A stretch of 6,239 nucleotides of DNA from Planctomycetaceae bacterium. Its GTDB lineage: Bacteria > Planctomycetota > Planctomycetia > Pirellulales > UBA1268. The stretch lies in contig DONH01000129.1 in the NCBI GenBank assembly GCA_003509235.1, positions 1-6,239 of the forward strand. Direction: 5' to 3'. Made by a program: the position numbers and the translations under genes. This document shows positions 4,942 through 6,239 of this stretch, in pieces; position 1 is the first letter of the stretch; each line of letters opens with the position of its first letter. Below the pieces are notes generated by a model. That model was not told the DNA's origin. It worked only from the letters and a program-made list of their open reading frames with translations, and did not search any database.

Positions 4942-6239
4942 CTATTTTCGGGGGACCAGAAGGACGGCATCCGCGTGAGCATTACCGCCAGCGTCGTCGG
5001 TGCCAATCGTCACGGTAATCTTTTCACCTTTTTCAACTTCGACCTGCCCCGCCTTGCCAAAGGTGTTTTCGATGGGCGGATTTTTTTTCATGTTGAATGT
5101 GATGGAGCTCACCGCGTCGTTTGAATTCACGGAGACTGGTACAGAATTGCCTCGATTTGGGTGGGGTTGCCAGGTAACAAGGACGTCATAGCTCCCTTTT
5201 GCTGGTGACTTGAGTGTGAAAGTAGCTGTTGCATTGCTTCCGGCGGGGGCGTAGTGGTACCCATGCCCAACGTATCCCTTTAAACCTTGGCTGGTCTGCC
5301 ATGCTCCCTGATAGGTGGCTTCATGATCGTCCTGAACAATACCAGAGAGTCGGTTTGCGAGCTCCGCTGGATCAATACCTGTGGGTGGCCCACTTGAACT
5401 GGCCAGCAGCATGGCATCATCAGGTATTTCGATTGGTGCCGTAGGCGTTTCGCGAGAAGCCTTTCCTGGGACGCGTAAGAGTTCACCTAATTCTGCCCAA
5501 TGGTTTTTGTAGACACTACGAGGTGTCTGACCGTAGCGGATTGCGACGCTGGCCGCTTTGCCCACGACTTCTCCCATCATGCCGCATGTTTGCATCACAC
5601 GTGTTGTACCAAGAGCTCTATGCGTAACGGAGATACAACGTCCAGCCAAGAAAAGGTTGTCAATCGTTCGCGAATACAAGCAACGATATGGAATGGGATA
5701 TCCATATGAGCGATCCACACGTCTGTCATGGACAGCAATTGAAATGAAGGGATTGTCAGGGAATTTTTGAGCGTATTGTTCTTTAGGATAATGAAGATCG
5801 ATTGACCATGTGGAGGGCACACATCCATCCGAAAACTCACGCTTCGAGACAATGTCGTCCTGCGTCAAAACAACATCACCAAGAACCCGCCGGCTCTCAC
5901 GTGGTCCTCCAATGTAAGCTATCCATGTCAGTTTGGCGTTTGTATGGTCTTGTGCACCGCCACCATTTTTCATTGCCTGGAACGCACCAAACACGGCTCG
6001 CAGATTCCAATCACGAATTCCTTCCGCGTCGTGCAAAGGATCTTTGTCAAAGCCACTTTCCCAAAACCATTGCCCGTGGTGATCTCTTGGGTAAGGAAAG
6101 TCATTCATTGTGAGTGGAAGAGCCCATGGAGTCTTGGGAAACACCTGTGGCTCAGGTGCTTCATCCCAAGCCCACATGTTACTCATGCCCATTCGACCGT
6201 TTGGTTCCATGACCGTTTCAGCACCCGCTTTGAATGCAA
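4942..6239 (-). CDS. Partial FAD-dependent oxidoreductase (FAD_oxidored type) with C-terminal golvesin/xanthan-lyase-like domain
   Basis: The frame is open from the right edge to a TAG at 4942-4944, giving 431 visible residues. The start, signal peptide and N-terminal FAD-binding GxGxxG lie outside the window. The visible part of the flavoprotein begins with ETVMEPNGRMGMSN and continues to 'IDNLFLAGRCISVTHRALG' (about 193-211) and RVMQTCGMMGEVVGKAA (213-229), the closing FAD-contact segment of the FAD_oxidored group. After a Pro/Ser linker (about 255-290), residues of about 298-428 form a beta-sandwich with 'IVQDDHEATYQGAW..S', 'GYVGHGYHYA', 'SYDVLVTWQPHPNRGNSVPV' and a final ADAVLLVP, matching the golvesin/xanthan-lyase C-terminal type thought to bind carbohydrate or cell surface. 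The substrate is unknown; oxidation of a sugar-derived compound is inferred from the neighbouring sulfatase. ATGs inside the visible frame (for example at 6210) are internal. Confidence 0.85.
   Translation of the reverse strand, partial: AFKAGAETVMEPNGRMGMSNMWAWDEAPEPQVFPKTPWALPLTMNDFPYPRDHHGQWFWESGFDKDPLHDAEGIRDWNLRAVFGAFQAMKNGGGAQDHTNAKLTWIAYIGGPRESRRVLGDVVLTQDDIVSKREFSDGCVPSTWSIDLHYPKEQYAQKFPDNPFISIAVHDRRVDRSYGYPIPYRCLYSRTIDNLFLAGRCISVTHRALGTTRVMQTCGMMGEVVGKAASVAIRYGQTPRSVYKNHWAELGELLRVPGKASRETPTAPIEIPDDAMLLASSSGPPTGIDPAELANRLSGIVQDDHEATYQGAWQTSQGLKGYVGHGYHYAPAGSNATATFTLKSPAKGSYDVLVTWQPHPNRGNSVPVSVNSNDAVSSITFNMKKNPPIENTFGKAGQVEVEKGEKITVTIGTDDAGGNAHADAVLLVPRK
4978..5348 (-). other. Golvesin/xanthan-lyase-like C-terminal domain of the FAD oxidoreductase
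   Basis: These about 125-130 C-terminal residues show the family pattern: an opening I-V-x-D-D with a G-x-W-x-x-S strand, a central strand Y-D-V-L-V-T-W, and a closing A-D-A-V. Joined to an oxidoreductase, the domain probably anchors the enzyme on polymer or at the cell surface; this is inference from the family. Confidence 0.65.

Noticed and set aside
5802..6113. Plus-strand 103-codon open frame inside the FAD oxidoreductase gene
   Set aside because: It is antisense to conserved flavoprotein sequence, with a low-complexity Cys/His/Ser-rich translation typical of a shadow frame.

Overview
The window carries four protein-coding genes packed into 6.2 kb with almost no spare DNA. Two of them run off the window ends. 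Gene order and strand are: a partial carbohydrate-binding-type jelly-roll protein (+, left edge); apbE (-); a membrane NosR-like FMN-binding electron-transfer protein (-); a secreted sulfatase (+); and a partial FAD-dependent oxidoreductase with a C-terminal golvesin/xanthan-lyase-type domain (-, right edge). No RNA gene, mobile element, CRISPR array or sizeable repeat is visible.

The gene content suggests a heterotrophic bacterium of the Planctomycetota, or a relative in the PVC group, with a genome of roughly even GC. The reasons are the secreted formylglycine-type sulfatase, the 'GTNS.TRA.G.KQV.L' jelly-roll protein and the FAD oxidoreductase of the 'GRC.S.TH.A.G..RVM.TCG.MG' type, all of which I associate with planctomycete glycan-degradation gene sets. 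This is an inference from families; no marker gene is present.

The most notable unit is the minus-strand pair at 623-3285. The upstream gene encodes a 576-residue protein with an N-terminal membrane signal, two tandem periplasmic FMN-binding domains (each ending in a GAT.TS flavinylation-type motif), six predicted transmembrane helices and two cytoplasmic-side CX3C motifs. Its stop codon overlaps the start codon of apbE (ATGA), the enzyme family that attaches FMN covalently to such motifs. The two genes therefore look like a self-contained transmembrane electron-transfer module: a carrier plus its own flavin-attaching enzyme. Oddities are the lack of any classical ferredoxin domain, an Ala in place of Ser/Thr in the first FMN motif, and an ApbE in which the usual His of the H-I-x-D-P motif reads as Arg and the C-terminus is short.

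The other three genes fit extracellular breakdown of (sulfated) polysaccharide: a sulfatase with an intact CSPTR active-site signature, an FAD oxidoreductase with a carbohydrate-binding-like appendage, and a concanavalin-like domain protein. The sulfatase and the flavoprotein pair diverge from a control region of about 100 bp (3286-3388) that contains a near-perfect 14-bp palindrome. The remaining boundaries are convergent, with gaps of 32 bp and 11 bp and no recognisable terminator. Whether the redox pair serves the glycan genes functionally cannot be told from this window.
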